Assembly (NCBI RefSeq): GCF_030815145.1
Contig: NZ_JAUSWJ010000001.1
Location: forward strand, 992,001 to 1,056,000
Length of the DNA stretch: 64,000 bases
From: Kaistia geumhonensis
Lineage (GTDB): Bacteria; Pseudomonadota; Alphaproteobacteria; Rhizobiales; Kaistiaceae
Reading direction: 5' to 3'
The notes beneath the pieces were generated by a model. That model made no database searches and was not told the origin of the DNA. It saw only the letters and a list, made by a program, of their open reading frames with translations. Each line of letters begins with the position of its first letter. The first letter of the stretch is position 1. The position numbers and the translations under genes were made by a program. This document shows positions 42,426 through 50,497 of the stretch, piece after piece.

Positions 42426-43469
42426 CTAGTCCAGACGAACCGGCCGGCCGCTCGCGAGCGATGCCTCTGCTGCTTCGGTAAGCCGCACCGCCCTCAGCGC
42501 ATCGTCGAGCCCGACAACCGGGGGGGTTCCGTCGGCGATCATGGCGATGAAGGCCGAGTCCTCCTCGGCGAGCGCGCCGGTGACCCTTCCGTGAAGGATC
42601 GGCTGGTGGCGGATGCCGGCGGCGCGGAAGCCGGCCGCCTCGTCGAAGGCGATCAGCTGCTGGCCTCTGAGGCTCATGTCGTTGGAGATCATGCCGGTGG
42701 CGCCGAACACGTCGAGCCGGTTGTTGCCGGCCGGCGACCATCCCTCGGGGCTGGTGAAGACGCCATAGGGCTGCGGCAGCGTCCAGGCGCTCTCGACGAG
42801 CCCGACGGCGCCGTCGGCGAAGCGCAGCGTCGTCACGACATGGTCGTCGAGCCCTGTCTCCTCATAAACGCGGCCACGGCCGCTCGCGGCATAGACCTCG
42901 ACCACCGGCACCGGATGCACCCAGGAGACGAGGTCGAAATCATGCACGCCCAGGATGCGCAGTGTCGTCGAAAGCCCACGGAAACGCGGCGTATCGGCGG
43001 CGACGAACTGCCGGCGCGCCGCGACCGTCACGACCCGTCCACAGACGCCCTGCGCGACGGCGGCCTTGAGAGCGGCCGAGCCGATCTCGAAGCGCTCGAC
43101 ATGGCCGGCCATCACCGCAACCCCGGCCGCCTCGGTGACGGCCCGGATCGCCTCGACGCCCGCGGGATCGGGCGCGACGGGCTTCTCGATCAGCATCGGC
43201 ACGCCAGCCTCCGCGGCGAGGCGCGCATGCTCGCCATGGACGCGCTCGGGGCTCGCGATGATGACGCCGTCCGGCGCCGCATCGGCGAAGAGGTCGACGG
43301 CATCGACGAAAGGCTTGGCGCCGTAGCGACTGGCCAGCACCGAAGCGCGACCGGCGTCGCTGTCACAGACGGCGGCGAGAACCGCATCCCGGCGCTCGGC
43401 CACGATCCGCGCGTGCCATGCGCCGATGGCCCCTGCGCCGATGAGGCCGATGCGGAGGGGGGCCGTCAT
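42426..43469 (-). CDS. Gfo/Idh/MocA-family dehydrogenase
   Basis: A 347-residue NAD(P)-dependent dehydrogenase with the Rossmann motif IGLIGAGAIGAWHARIV (about 7-23) and the EKP motif (MLIEKPVAPDP, near 93-104); GHVERFE and GVHDFDLVSWV mark the C-terminal domain and its usual HxxD catalytic pair. It lies three bases from the amidohydrolase gene and 70 bases after the cyclic amidohydrolase gene on the same strand. Product and substrate are not deducible, but oxidation of a hydroxyl to feed the lactonase-like hydrolase is plausible. Confidence 0.92.
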   Translation of the reverse strand: MTAPLRIGLIGAGAIGAWHARIVAERRDAVLAAVCDSDAGRASVLASRYGAKPFVDAVDLFADAAPDGVIIASPERVHGEHARLAAEAGVPMLIEKPVAPDPAGVEAIRAVTEAAGVAVMAGHVERFEIGSAALKAAVAQGVCGRVVTVAARRQFVAADTPRFRGLSTTLRILGVHDFDLVSWVHPVPVVEVYAASGRGRVYEETGLDDHVVTTLRFADGAVGLVESAWTLPQPYGVFTSPEGWSPAGNNRLDVFGATGMISNDMSLRGQQLIAFDEAAGFRAAGIRHQPILHGRVTGALAEEDSAFIAMIADGTPPVVGLDDALRAVRLTEAAEASLASGRPVRLD

Positions 43470-43539
43470 GCGCCGGTCCTCGGCGGAATCTCGGGAAGGC
43501 GGAAGGCAGCCAGCCGAAGTTCCGTCGGAAGCAAGGCCG

Positions 43540-44991
43540 TCACCATGGCTTCTGGCCCGGCTCGAGGATCGCCTTCATCGTCGTGGCGAGGTTGCGCGGC
43601 GCCGGGGCCGCCATCTGCGGCCGCACCATCGCGCCCCATCCGCGCTCCGCGACGACCTCGCCGTCCTTGGCGACGAGGCGGCCGCGCACATAGGTGCGCA
43701 CCGGGCCGCCCCTGACCTCCATGCCCTCATAGGCCGAGACCTTGCCGCGCGAATGCAGGGCTGCCGCCGTCAGCCGCTGGCGCTTCGTCAGATCGACGAC
43801 CGCGAAATCGGCGTCGGCGCCGACGCGGATGACGCCCTTCCTGCCATAGAGGCCGAAGGCCCGCGCGGGCGCCGCGCTGGTGATCGCCGCGACCCGCTCG
43901 AGCGACAGGCGGCCATTGGCGACCGCGTTCAGCATCAGCGGCACCAGAGTCTCGACGCCGGGGAAGCCGCAGGCGAGGTTCCAGACATTGTCGCCGTATT
44001 TTTCCTCGACCGCATGCGGCGCATGGTCGGTGGCGATCATGTCGATTGTGCCGTCGGCAAGCGCCGCCCAGAGCGGCTCCTGCTGCGCCGCCTCGCGGAT
44101 CGGCGGGTTCATGCGCAGAACCTCGCCGCCCGGCGCCAGCATCATCTCGGCCGAAAGATAGAGATATTGCGGCAGCGTCTCGACCGTGAGGTCGACGCCG
44201 CGCTCCTTCCAGAAGCGGATGAAAGGCAGGCTGCGGGCCGAGCTCTCATGCACGATATGGATGCGGGCGCCGGTCCAGTCGGCGAGCGTGCAGGCGCGGT
44301 TGAGCGCCTCGACCGCGACGACGTCGGTGCGGGCGGCGAGATGGGCGAGCACATCGTTGCGCCCCGCCGCCTTCAACCGGTTCTGCCGCCAGAACAGGAT
44401 CGGCGAATTCTCGGCATGGATGGAGCAGCGCAGGCCGAGCCCCGCGAGGATCTCGAAGCCTTCCAGCACCGCACCGTCGCTCGGACAGGGCAGGTCGCCG
44501 GTCGTATTGCCGAGGAAGAGCTTGAAGCCGATCGCGCCCGCTTCGGCGAGCGGCTCCAGATGATCGAGATTGTGCTCGCCGAGCAGGCCGTAGAGCCCGA
44601 AATCGACGATCGACTTCGCCTCGGCGGCCGCCTTCTTGAGCTCGAAATGCGCGACCGTGTCGGTCGGGGGCACCGTGTTCGGCATGTCGAAGACGGTGGT
44701 GACACCGCCGACCGCCGCGGCATCGCTGCCGGTCCCCCAGTCTTCCTTCTGCGGCATGCCCGGCTCACGGAAATGCACATGCACGTCGATCGCGCCTGGG
44801 AGGACATGCAGCCCGGCGAGCGAGACCCGCTCGCGTGCCGGCGGCATCAGCCGGTCCTCGCCGATGGCCACGATCCGCCCGCCAGCGACGGCGATCGAGG
44901 CGGCGACCGTACCGTTCTCGTTGACGACGAGGCCGTCGGCCAGCACCATGTCCACAGTCTGGGGTTGCGGATCGGTCATCGGGGCTGGCAT
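43540..44991 (-). CDS. Cyclic amidohydrolase (dihydroorotase/allantoinase/hydantoinase type)
   Basis: This 483-residue enzyme has the dihydroorotase-like first metal motif GAIDVHVHFREPG (His71 and His73), the carbamylated lysine in GFKLFLG (Lys157) and the second-site motif ATDHAPH. Such enzymes open cyclic amides such as dihydroorotate, allantoin or hydantoin. The ATG at 44991 follows GTGGAGA and is preferred over 45021. It heads the leftward operon divergent from the GntR gene, with a GntR-type palindrome 31 bases before the start. Which ring it opens is unknown. Confidence 0.88.
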   Translation of the reverse strand: MPAPMTDPQPQTVDMVLADGLVVNENGTVAASIAVAGGRIVAIGEDRLMPPARERVSLAGLHVLPGAIDVHVHFREPGMPQKEDWGTGSDAAAVGGVTTVFDMPNTVPPTDTVAHFELKKAAAEAKSIVDFGLYGLLGEHNLDHLEPLAEAGAIGFKLFLGNTTGDLPCPSDGAVLEGFEILAGLGLRCSIHAENSPILFWRQNRLKAAGRNDVLAHLAARTDVVAVEALNRACTLADWTGARIHIVHESSARSLPFIRFWKERGVDLTVETLPQYLYLSAEMMLAPGGEVLRMNPPIREAAQQEPLWAALADGTIDMIATDHAPHAVEEKYGDNVWNLACGFPGVETLVPLMLNAVANGRLSLERVAAITSAAPARAFGLYGRKGVIRVGADADFAVVDLTKRQRLTAAALHSRGKVSAYEGMEVRGGPVRTYVRGRLVAKDGEVVAERGWGAMVRPQMAAPAPRNLATTMKAILEPGQKPW

Positions 44992-45021
44992 TGGGTCTGT
45001 CTCCACTGGAACGAGCCGCAC

Positions 45022-45036
45022 GTTGATATTATCGAC
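45022..45036. promoter_or_regulatory. GntR operator before the hydantoinase operon
   Basis: GTTGATATTATCGAC is an imperfect palindrome containing the ATTATCGAC core that recurs three times before the Pcp operon. It lies between the divergent GntR and cyclic amidohydrolase genes. Confidence 0.6.
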
Positions 45037-45120
45037 AAGGCGGCAGAGAATCCGAAGTCGCGGGATTTTCCACAGAATCGCGACAAGGCCAACCGGCCAT
45101 GCCGTCGGAAGGATCCATGC

Positions 45121-45813
45121 ATGACTGATGCCGCGACGCCGACCCCTTCCGAAGAAGCCGTATCAGCGGATGCCTTCCGCCTCCTGCGCGCCGATATCGT
45201 GTCGGGTGCGCTGCAGGCGGGCTCGCGTCTGCGCTTCGTCGAATTGCAGGCCCGCTACGGCATCGGCACCAGCCCGCTGCGCGAGGCGCTGTCTCGCCTC
45301 GCGGCTGATCGCCTCGTCGTGCAGGAGGTCAATCGCGGCTTCCGCGTGCCGCCGATCTCGATGGCTGATTTCGAGGATATCGCGACGCTTCGCATCACTC
45401 TGGAGCGCCAGGCGATCGAAGCCTCAACGCGGGCGGGCGACGAGGCGTGGGAAGAAGGCGTGGTCCTCGCACACCATCGGCTGCGTCGGCTCGGGCGGCA
45501 GGAGCAGGCGCCCGAGGAGGACGCCGTTCCGGAGGAATGGGAGATGCGCCACCGCGCCTTCCACAATGCGCTGATCGCCGCCTGCGGCTCGCCCTGGACC
45601 CTGCATTTCTGCGCCGTCCTGCATGACCAATTCGACCGCTACCGCCGTCTGGCCGGCCGCGACCCCGCCGCGCAGGTGACGCTCGCCCAGCAGCACGAGG
45701 AGCTTCTCGACGCCGCGATCGCCCGCGACGCCGAACGCGCCGGACGCGTGCTGGCCGCCCATATCGACCTCACCCGCAAGACCGTCGTCGAGCGCCTGAA
45801 GCGCCTGATGTGA
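45121..45813 (+). CDS. GntR-family regulator (FadR/FCD type)
   Basis: A 230-residue GntR regulator. The winged helix (FRLLRADIVSGALQAGSRLRFVELQARYGIGTSPLREALSRLAADRLV, about 15-60) is followed by the all-helical FCD domain with metal/ligand-binding residues (FEDIATLRITLERQAIEAST, EWEMRHRAFHNALIAACGS). GGAAGGATCC precedes the ATG. It sits between the leftward hydantoinase operon and the rightward Pcp-oxygenase operon, each preceded by related ATTATCGACAATC-type elements, so it is the likely pathway regulator. Confidence 0.93.
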   Translation: MTDAATPTPSEEAVSADAFRLLRADIVSGALQAGSRLRFVELQARYGIGTSPLREALSRLAADRLVVQEVNRGFRVPPISMADFEDIATLRITLERQAIEASTRAGDEAWEEGVVLAHHRLRRLGRQEQAPEEDAVPEEWEMRHRAFHNALIAACGSPWTLHFCAVLHDQFDRYRRLAGRDPAAQVTLAQQHEELLDAAIARDAERAGRVLAAHIDLTRKTVVERLKRLM

Positions 45814-45820
45814 CCATCAC

Positions 45821-45870
45821 ATTATCGACAATCAATTCGATTATCGAAGATCGTATCGATTGTTGATAAT
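45821..45870. promoter_or_regulatory. Triple GntR operator array
   Basis: Three 13-bp elements lie in 50 bp: ATTATCGACAATC at 45821-45833, ATTATCGAAGATC at 45840-45852, and the inverted copy ATTATCAACAATC at 45858-45870. The outer two form an inverted repeat with 12 of 13 pairs. The array stands just after the GntR gene and 155 bases before the Pcp-like gene. Confidence 0.68.
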
Positions 45871-46024
45871 TTGCGCAGCATGACCTGCTTTTGCGCAGGC
45901 CCGCCGTTTCAGGCCGTGTAATCTCCTCATCGCGCTGCTGGCACGGCTCTTGCCGACAAGAGCCCGTGATCGTGGCGGAGGCGTCGATGGGCAGAGCGGT
46001 TCTCACAACACGGGAGCAATGGCG

Positions 46025-46756
46025 ATGAAGGGTCCGATCGGCCTCGTCACCGGCTCGCGCCCCTTCGCCGGACTGCCGACCAACCCGGCGGAACTGGTGC
46101 TGCCCCATCTCGACGGACTCGTCGTCGAGGGCATCACCATCGTCGCGCGGCCGACGCCGGTCAGCCGCAACGGCCTGCCCACGCATCTACCCGAGCTGGT
46201 CGCGCGCTATCGGCCGGCCTTCGTGCTGGCGCTCGGCCTCGCGCTCGGCGCGCCGACGGTCCGCATCGAGACGATCGGCATCAACGCCATGCATTTCGGC
46301 ATTCCGGACAATGAGGGCGTGCGTCCGCTCGGCGGCGAACCGATCGATCCCTCGGGGCCGCCGGCCCGGGTCGCGACCTGGAATGCGGATGCGGTGGTCG
46401 CTGCCATCCTCGACGACGGCATTCCGGCCAGAACCTCGTTCCATGCCGGAACGCATCTCTGCAACCTGACGCTCTACATCTATCTCGGCGCGCTGGAGGC
46501 GGCGGGCCTCGCCAGCCCCTGTGGCTTCCTCCATCTGCCCTATCTGCCGGAACAGATCGTCTGGATGATGCGCCAGCAGTCCGGCCACCCCGGCAGTGCG
46601 CTCGCCGCCAATCTCGAGCTGCCGTCGATGGCGCTCGAAACGCAGATCCGAGCCGTGAAGGCCGCGCTCGGCGCCATGGCGCGCCAGGCGGTCGCCGCGC
46701 CCACGATCACCACAGGGAACCGAACCAGCCAACCTCCAGAGGATCACACGTCATGA
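46025..46756 (+). CDS. Pyroglutamyl-peptidase I-like protein (peptidase C15)
   Basis: This 243-residue protein matches peptidase family C15, which removes 5-oxoproline from peptide N termini. The start reads GLVTGSRPFAG and the triad is visible: Glu82 (VRIETIGINAM), Cys146 (GTHLCN) and His170 (GFLHLPYLPEQ). In this pathway it may act on a small 5-oxoproline-like amide rather than a peptide, which is inference. The ATG at 46025 is better spaced from CGGGAG than one at 46019. It overlaps the oxygenase gene by four bases. Confidence 0.9.
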   Translation: MKGPIGLVTGSRPFAGLPTNPAELVLPHLDGLVVEGITIVARPTPVSRNGLPTHLPELVARYRPAFVLALGLALGAPTVRIETIGINAMHFGIPDNEGVRPLGGEPIDPSGPPARVATWNADAVVAAILDDGIPARTSFHAGTHLCNLTLYIYLGALEAAGLASPCGFLHLPYLPEQIVWMMRQQSGHPGSALAANLELPSMALETQIRAVKAALGAMARQAVAAPTITTGNRTSQPPEDHTS

Positions 46757-47763
46757 CGATCGCCGATCTCCCCAAGGCCTATGAGAAGGCCAAGAGCGTC
46801 GATGTCGCCGATATCCCGATCATCGATTTCGCGCCCTTTCTGAACGGCACGCCCGAGGAGCGCCGGGCGGTGGCCGACGCCATCGGCAAGGCCTGCGAGG
46901 AGGTCGGCTTCTTCTATCTCGCCAATCACGGCGTGCCGCAGGAACTGATCGACGCCACCTTCGAGGCTTCGAAGAGCTTCTATGCGCAGCCCTTCGCCGG
47001 CCGCATGAAGTCGGCGGCGACGCTCGAGCACTGGCGCGGCTATGTGCCCTCTAAGCTCGAGGCGGAAGGCGGCACGGTGGGCGGTGCCATCGAGACCTAT
47101 CGCTTCATGCTCGACCTCGCGCCGGACGATCCCGACGTGCTGGCCGGCAAGCCGCTGCATCTGCCGAACCGCTGGCCGGACGACCTGCCGGCCTTCAAGC
47201 CGACCGTCGAGGCCTATTTCGACGCGGTGATGGGGCTTTCCAAGAATCTCCGCGCCGCCTTCGCGATGGCCCTCGGCCTGCCGGAGGACTATTTCGAGCC
47301 CTATTACCAGAAGCCCGTCGTCCAGCTCTCGCTGCTGCATTACCGCCCGCCGGCGTCGCTGCGCGAGGAGGATATCGAGATCGGTGCCGGCGAACATCGC
47401 GACACCGGCGCCTTCACGCTGCTGATGCAGGACGATACCGGCGGCCTGGAAGTACAGCGCAAGGACGGCGAATGGATCGGCGCGCCGCCGGTCAAGGGCG
47501 CCTATGTGATCAATATCGGCAATGTCATGATGAAGTGGACCAATGGCCGCTTCGTCTCGACTATGCACCGGGTGGTCAACCGCGCGCTGAAGCCGCGCTA
47601 TTCGATCCCCTTCTTCGCCAATCCCGACTACGACGTCACCATCGCCCCGATCGCCGAGATCATGAAGCCCGGCGAAAAGGCGGAGTTCGAGCCCTTCGAG
47701 AACGGCCCCTATATGCGCGACTTCTACGACAAGGGCATGGCCTATCTCCGCAAGGGCCAGTAA
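46753..47763 (+). CDS. Isopenicillin-N-synthase-family Fe(II)/2-oxoglutarate oxygenase
   Basis: A 336-residue non-haem iron oxygenase. The N-terminal DIOX_N part reads VADIPIIDFAPFLNG and VGFFYLANHGV. The iron ligands are His215, Asp217 (GEHRDTGAFTLL) and His272 (STMHRVVN), and the 2-oxoglutarate-binding RxS is Arg282/Ser284 (RYSIPFF). It is translationally coupled to the Pcp-like gene. It probably hydroxylates or ring-modifies a small molecule such as a pyrimidine or lactam; the substrate is unknown. Confidence 0.93.
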   Translation: MTIADLPKAYEKAKSVDVADIPIIDFAPFLNGTPEERRAVADAIGKACEEVGFFYLANHGVPQELIDATFEASKSFYAQPFAGRMKSAATLEHWRGYVPSKLEAEGGTVGGAIETYRFMLDLAPDDPDVLAGKPLHLPNRWPDDLPAFKPTVEAYFDAVMGLSKNLRAAFAMALGLPEDYFEPYYQKPVVQLSLLHYRPPASLREEDIEIGAGEHRDTGAFTLLMQDDTGGLEVQRKDGEWIGAPPVKGAYVINIGNVMMKWTNGRFVSTMHRVVNRALKPRYSIPFFANPDYDVTIAPIAEIMKPGEKAEFEPFENGPYMRDFYDKGMAYLRKGQ

Positions 47764-47847
47764 CAAGCGCCGGCGCGCCGGCAGCGAGCCCGGCGCGCCC
47801 TGCCCTCTGGGCAGCGATTTCCTGATTCCGAGAAGCAGCGAGCCACG

Positions 47848-48639
47848 ATGGACCTCGATCTCAAGGGCAAGGTCGCCCTCATCACCGGCCCGGCCAAGGG
47901 CATGGGCGCAGCCGTCAGCCGGGCCTTCGCCGCCGAGGGCTGCTCCCTGTTGCTGCTCGGACGCGACGTCGCCGCCATTGCGCCCGTTGAGGCGGAGATC
48001 GCCGCGGCCGGCGGAGCGGTCTCGGTCGCGCGCTGCGACGTGACGGTGTCGGACGACTGCGAGGCTGCGGTCGCGACCGCGCAGTCGCTGTTCGGTCGGG
48101 TCGATATCCTCGTCAATGTCGCCGGCGGCACCGGGCCGATCGGCAAGACGGGGGCGCAGACCACGACGGAGGAGTTCCGCGACATCATCGACGTCAACAT
48201 GACGGGCTGCTTCAACATGATCCGCGCGGCGGCGCCGGTCATGGTCGCGCAGCGCTCGGGCAAGATCGTCAATGTCGGCGGCACGTTCGGCATGCGCGGC
48301 CGCGCCGGGCGCGTCGCCTATTCCTCGTCGAAATGGGGTCTCCGCGGCCTCACTAAGAGCTTCGCGCTCGAGCTCGGTCCGCACAATATCAACGTCAACT
48401 GCGTGGCGCCGGGCATGGTCGACGGCCCCCGCTTCCGCGACAAGGTCTGCCGCGACATGGCCGAGAAACTCGGCATCAGCGTCGAGGAGGCCGCGCGGCG
48501 GCATGCCGAAGACTATGCGCTGAAGCGCGTCTCGACCGATGCCGACGTCGCGCATGCCTGCCTCTTCCTCGCCAGCGACGTGTCGCGCCAGATCACCGGT
48601 GTCGACCTGCCGGTCGACGGCGGCTGGGCTGCGCTCTAG
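47848..48639 (+). CDS. SDR-family protein with atypical catalytic site (2)
   Basis: A 263-residue paralogue of the SDR at 40720, sharing the rare TGPAKGMG nucleotide motif (13-20) and NVGGTFG, where the catalytic Ser is replaced by Gly145; Tyr158 and Lys162 of YxxxK are intact. It lies 84 bases after the oxygenase gene and 31 bases before the dehydratase gene, so it is probably in the same operon. Whether it reduces a ketone or does something else is open because the Ser normally positions the substrate. Confidence 0.92.
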   Translation: MDLDLKGKVALITGPAKGMGAAVSRAFAAEGCSLLLLGRDVAAIAPVEAEIAAAGGAVSVARCDVTVSDDCEAAVATAQSLFGRVDILVNVAGGTGPIGKTGAQTTTEEFRDIIDVNMTGCFNMIRAAAPVMVAQRSGKIVNVGGTFGMRGRAGRVAYSSSKWGLRGLTKSFALELGPHNINVNCVAPGMVDGPRFRDKVCRDMAEKLGISVEEAARRHAEDYALKRVSTDADVAHACLFLASDVSRQITGVDLPVDGGWAAL

Positions 48640-48670
48640 GCTGACCCTCTCTTTCGACGGATCCGACGCC

Positions 48671-49609
48671 ATGATCACGCTCGCCGATGTCGAGGCCGCC
48701 CGCGCGCGGCTCGACGGCAATATCCGCCGCACGCCCTTGATCGCGGCCGACAATCTCTCGGCGCCGATCAGCACGGCCGATCTCTATCTGAAGCTCGAAT
48801 GCCTGCAGGCCACAGGCTCGTTCAAGGCGCGCGGCGCGACCAACCGCCTGCTGGCCACGCCGCGCGAGCAGCTCGAGAAGGGCATCGTCGCGGCATCGGG
48901 CGGCAATCACGGCGTCGCCGTGGCCCGGACAGGGGCGCTCGCCGGCGTCCCCGCGCATATCTTCGTGCCGGAGACGATCGCGCCCTCGAAGCTCGCCAAG
49001 CTCCGGCAGTGGGGGGCGCATGTCGAGCTGGTCGGCCAGGTGTTCGACGAGGCCGACCGCGCGGCGCGCGCCTACGCCGCCTCGATCGGCGCCATCTATT
49101 TCCACCCCTTCGCCGACCCGCTCGTCGTCGCCGGCCAGGGCACGCTGGCGCTGGAGGTGCTCGACCAGCTGCCGGATGTCGATACCTTCCTCATCGCCAT
49201 CGGCGGCGGCGGTCTGATCGGCGGCATGGGCACCGCCATCCGCGCGCTGAAGCCCGGCGCGCGCATCGTCGGCATCGAGCCGGTCGGCTGCCCGACGCTG
49301 AAGGCCAGCCTCGACGCCGGTCATGTCGTGACGGTCGAGACCATCACGACGCGCGTGCCGACCATGACCTGCGCCCGCACCGACGACGCGGTGTTCGAGC
49401 TGGTGCGCTCCGTCGTCGACGACATCGTGCTCGTCGACGATGCGGCGATGGTCGATGCGGCGCGCTGGCTTTGGTTCGAACTCGGCATCGCGGCCGACCT
49501 CTCGGGCGCGGCGGCCGCGGCGGCGCTCATGACCGGCGCCGTGACCGTACGCCAGGGCGAGAAGGTCTGCGCCCTCGTCTGCGGCGCAGGGCCTGACGGA
49601 ATCGTCTGA
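48671..49609 (+). CDS. Threonine/serine dehydratase-like PLP enzyme
   Basis: This 312-residue fold-type II PLP enzyme has the Schiff-base lysine in ATGSFKARGA (about 55-64), the SGGNHGVAVA motif and the phosphate-binding GGGGLIGGMG loop. It resembles biodegradative threonine/serine dehydratases and lacks a regulatory ACT domain. Deamination of a hydroxy-amino acid released by the upstream enzymes is a reasonable role. The start at 48671 is an ATG after GACGGATCCGACGCC. It ends the rightward operon and is convergent with a DeoR gene. Confidence 0.92.
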   Translation: MITLADVEAARARLDGNIRRTPLIAADNLSAPISTADLYLKLECLQATGSFKARGATNRLLATPREQLEKGIVAASGGNHGVAVARTGALAGVPAHIFVPETIAPSKLAKLRQWGAHVELVGQVFDEADRAARAYAASIGAIYFHPFADPLVVAGQGTLALEVLDQLPDVDTFLIAIGGGGLIGGMGTAIRALKPGARIVGIEPVGCPTLKASLDAGHVVTVETITTRVPTMTCARTDDAVFELVRSVVDDIVLVDDAAMVDAARWLWFELGIAADLSGAAAAAALMTGAVTVRQGEKVCALVCGAGPDGIV

Positions 49610-49619
49610 ACCGGCGCCT

Positions 49620-50393
49620 TCAGGCGCGCTGGACGATGCAGCCCTCGGCGACGAACGCCGAGAGAATCGCCTCCGGCGCATCTTCCTCGACGACAAGCTG
49701 TGTGATCGACGCCGCGGGCGCGACCCGGTAGGGCGCAGCCGTGCCGACCTTGTCGGTCGTCGCGGCGACCACGAGGCCGGCGGCGTTGCGCAGCATGGCC
49801 CGCTTCACCTCCGCCTCGGCGCTCGAGAAGGCCGTGACCCCGGCCGCGGGATCGACGCCGCAGGCGCCGAGAAAGAGAAGATCCGCCCGCAGCCGGTCGA
49901 CGGCGGCGACGGTCTCCGGGCCGACCGAGGCGCCGAGCGAGCGATCGAACGGACCGCCGAGCAGGATGAGATCGGCTACAGGATGCGCGGCCACCACCGA
50001 TGCGACGGCGACGGCGTTGGTCGCGACGGTCACATGCATCGATGGCGGGATGGCGCGGGCGATGGCGAGATTGGTCGTTCCCGCATCAATGAAGACGAGC
50101 TGGCCCGGCGAAATCAGGCGCACGGCGGCGGCCGCGAGCCGCGCCTTGGCGGCGACGGCGATCGTCGCCCTCACCTCCGGCGGCGCCGCGACGGGCGCGA
50201 GTGGCACCGCCCCGCCATAGACGCGGCGACAGGCGCCGGCCCGCGCCAGCTCGCGAAGGTCGCGCCGGATCGTGTCCTCGGAAACACCGAAGCTGCTGGC
50301 GAGTTCTGTCGCGAGCACGCGGCCGTCGGCCGCGAGCCGGTCACGAATGACCCGATGCCGTTCCTCGGCAAGAACGTGAATGTTGACGCCCAT
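49620..50393 (-). CDS. DeoR-family regulator
   Basis: A 257-residue DeoR-type repressor: winged helix-turn-helix near the N terminus (RHRVIRDRLAADGRVLATELASSFGVSEDTIRRDLRELARAG) and the DeoRC sugar-phosphate sensor with GQLVFIDAGTTNLAIA and DLLFLGACGVDPAAGVTAFS. The ATG at 50393 is chosen, with 50411 as an alternative. The start lies between the arms of a perfect 11-bp inverted repeat. It is divergent from an MFS gene, its likely target. Confidence 0.91.
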   Translation of the reverse strand: MGVNIHVLAEERHRVIRDRLAADGRVLATELASSFGVSEDTIRRDLRELARAGACRRVYGGAVPLAPVAAPPEVRATIAVAAKARLAAAAVRLISPGQLVFIDAGTTNLAIARAIPPSMHVTVATNAVAVASVVAAHPVADLILLGGPFDRSLGASVGPETVAAVDRLRADLLFLGACGVDPAAGVTAFSSAEAEVKRAMLRNAAGLVVAATTDKVGTAAPYRVAPAASITQLVVEEDAPEAILSAFVAEGCIVQRA

Positions 50394-50409
50394 TGATGCA
50401 CGTTCTTGC
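50368..50409. promoter_or_regulatory. Perfect inverted repeat spanning the DeoR start
   Basis: GCAAGAACGTG (50368-50378) and CACGTTCTTGC (50399-50409) are perfect 11-bp inverted arms around the DeoR start codon at 50393. It may be an autoregulatory operator, or an mRNA hairpin that hides the start. Confidence 0.5.
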
Positions 50410-50497
50410 ATGGTTGGAGGCGCCGTGCAATATCTGAACACCCCTATCGGCTGCTGCTTCGGCCCGGCCCCGTCTCCTCCTGCGATCGAGTCGTTCC

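Noticed and set aside
46744-48774. A 676-codon open frame on the minus strand
   Set aside because: It is antisense to the oxygenase and SDR genes, which have intact catalytic motifs, and its own product looks like compositional noise.
36104-49609. The catabolic cluster as a recently acquired island
   Set aside because: I saw no integrase, tRNA, flanking repeat or change in base composition, so there is no evidence for transfer.
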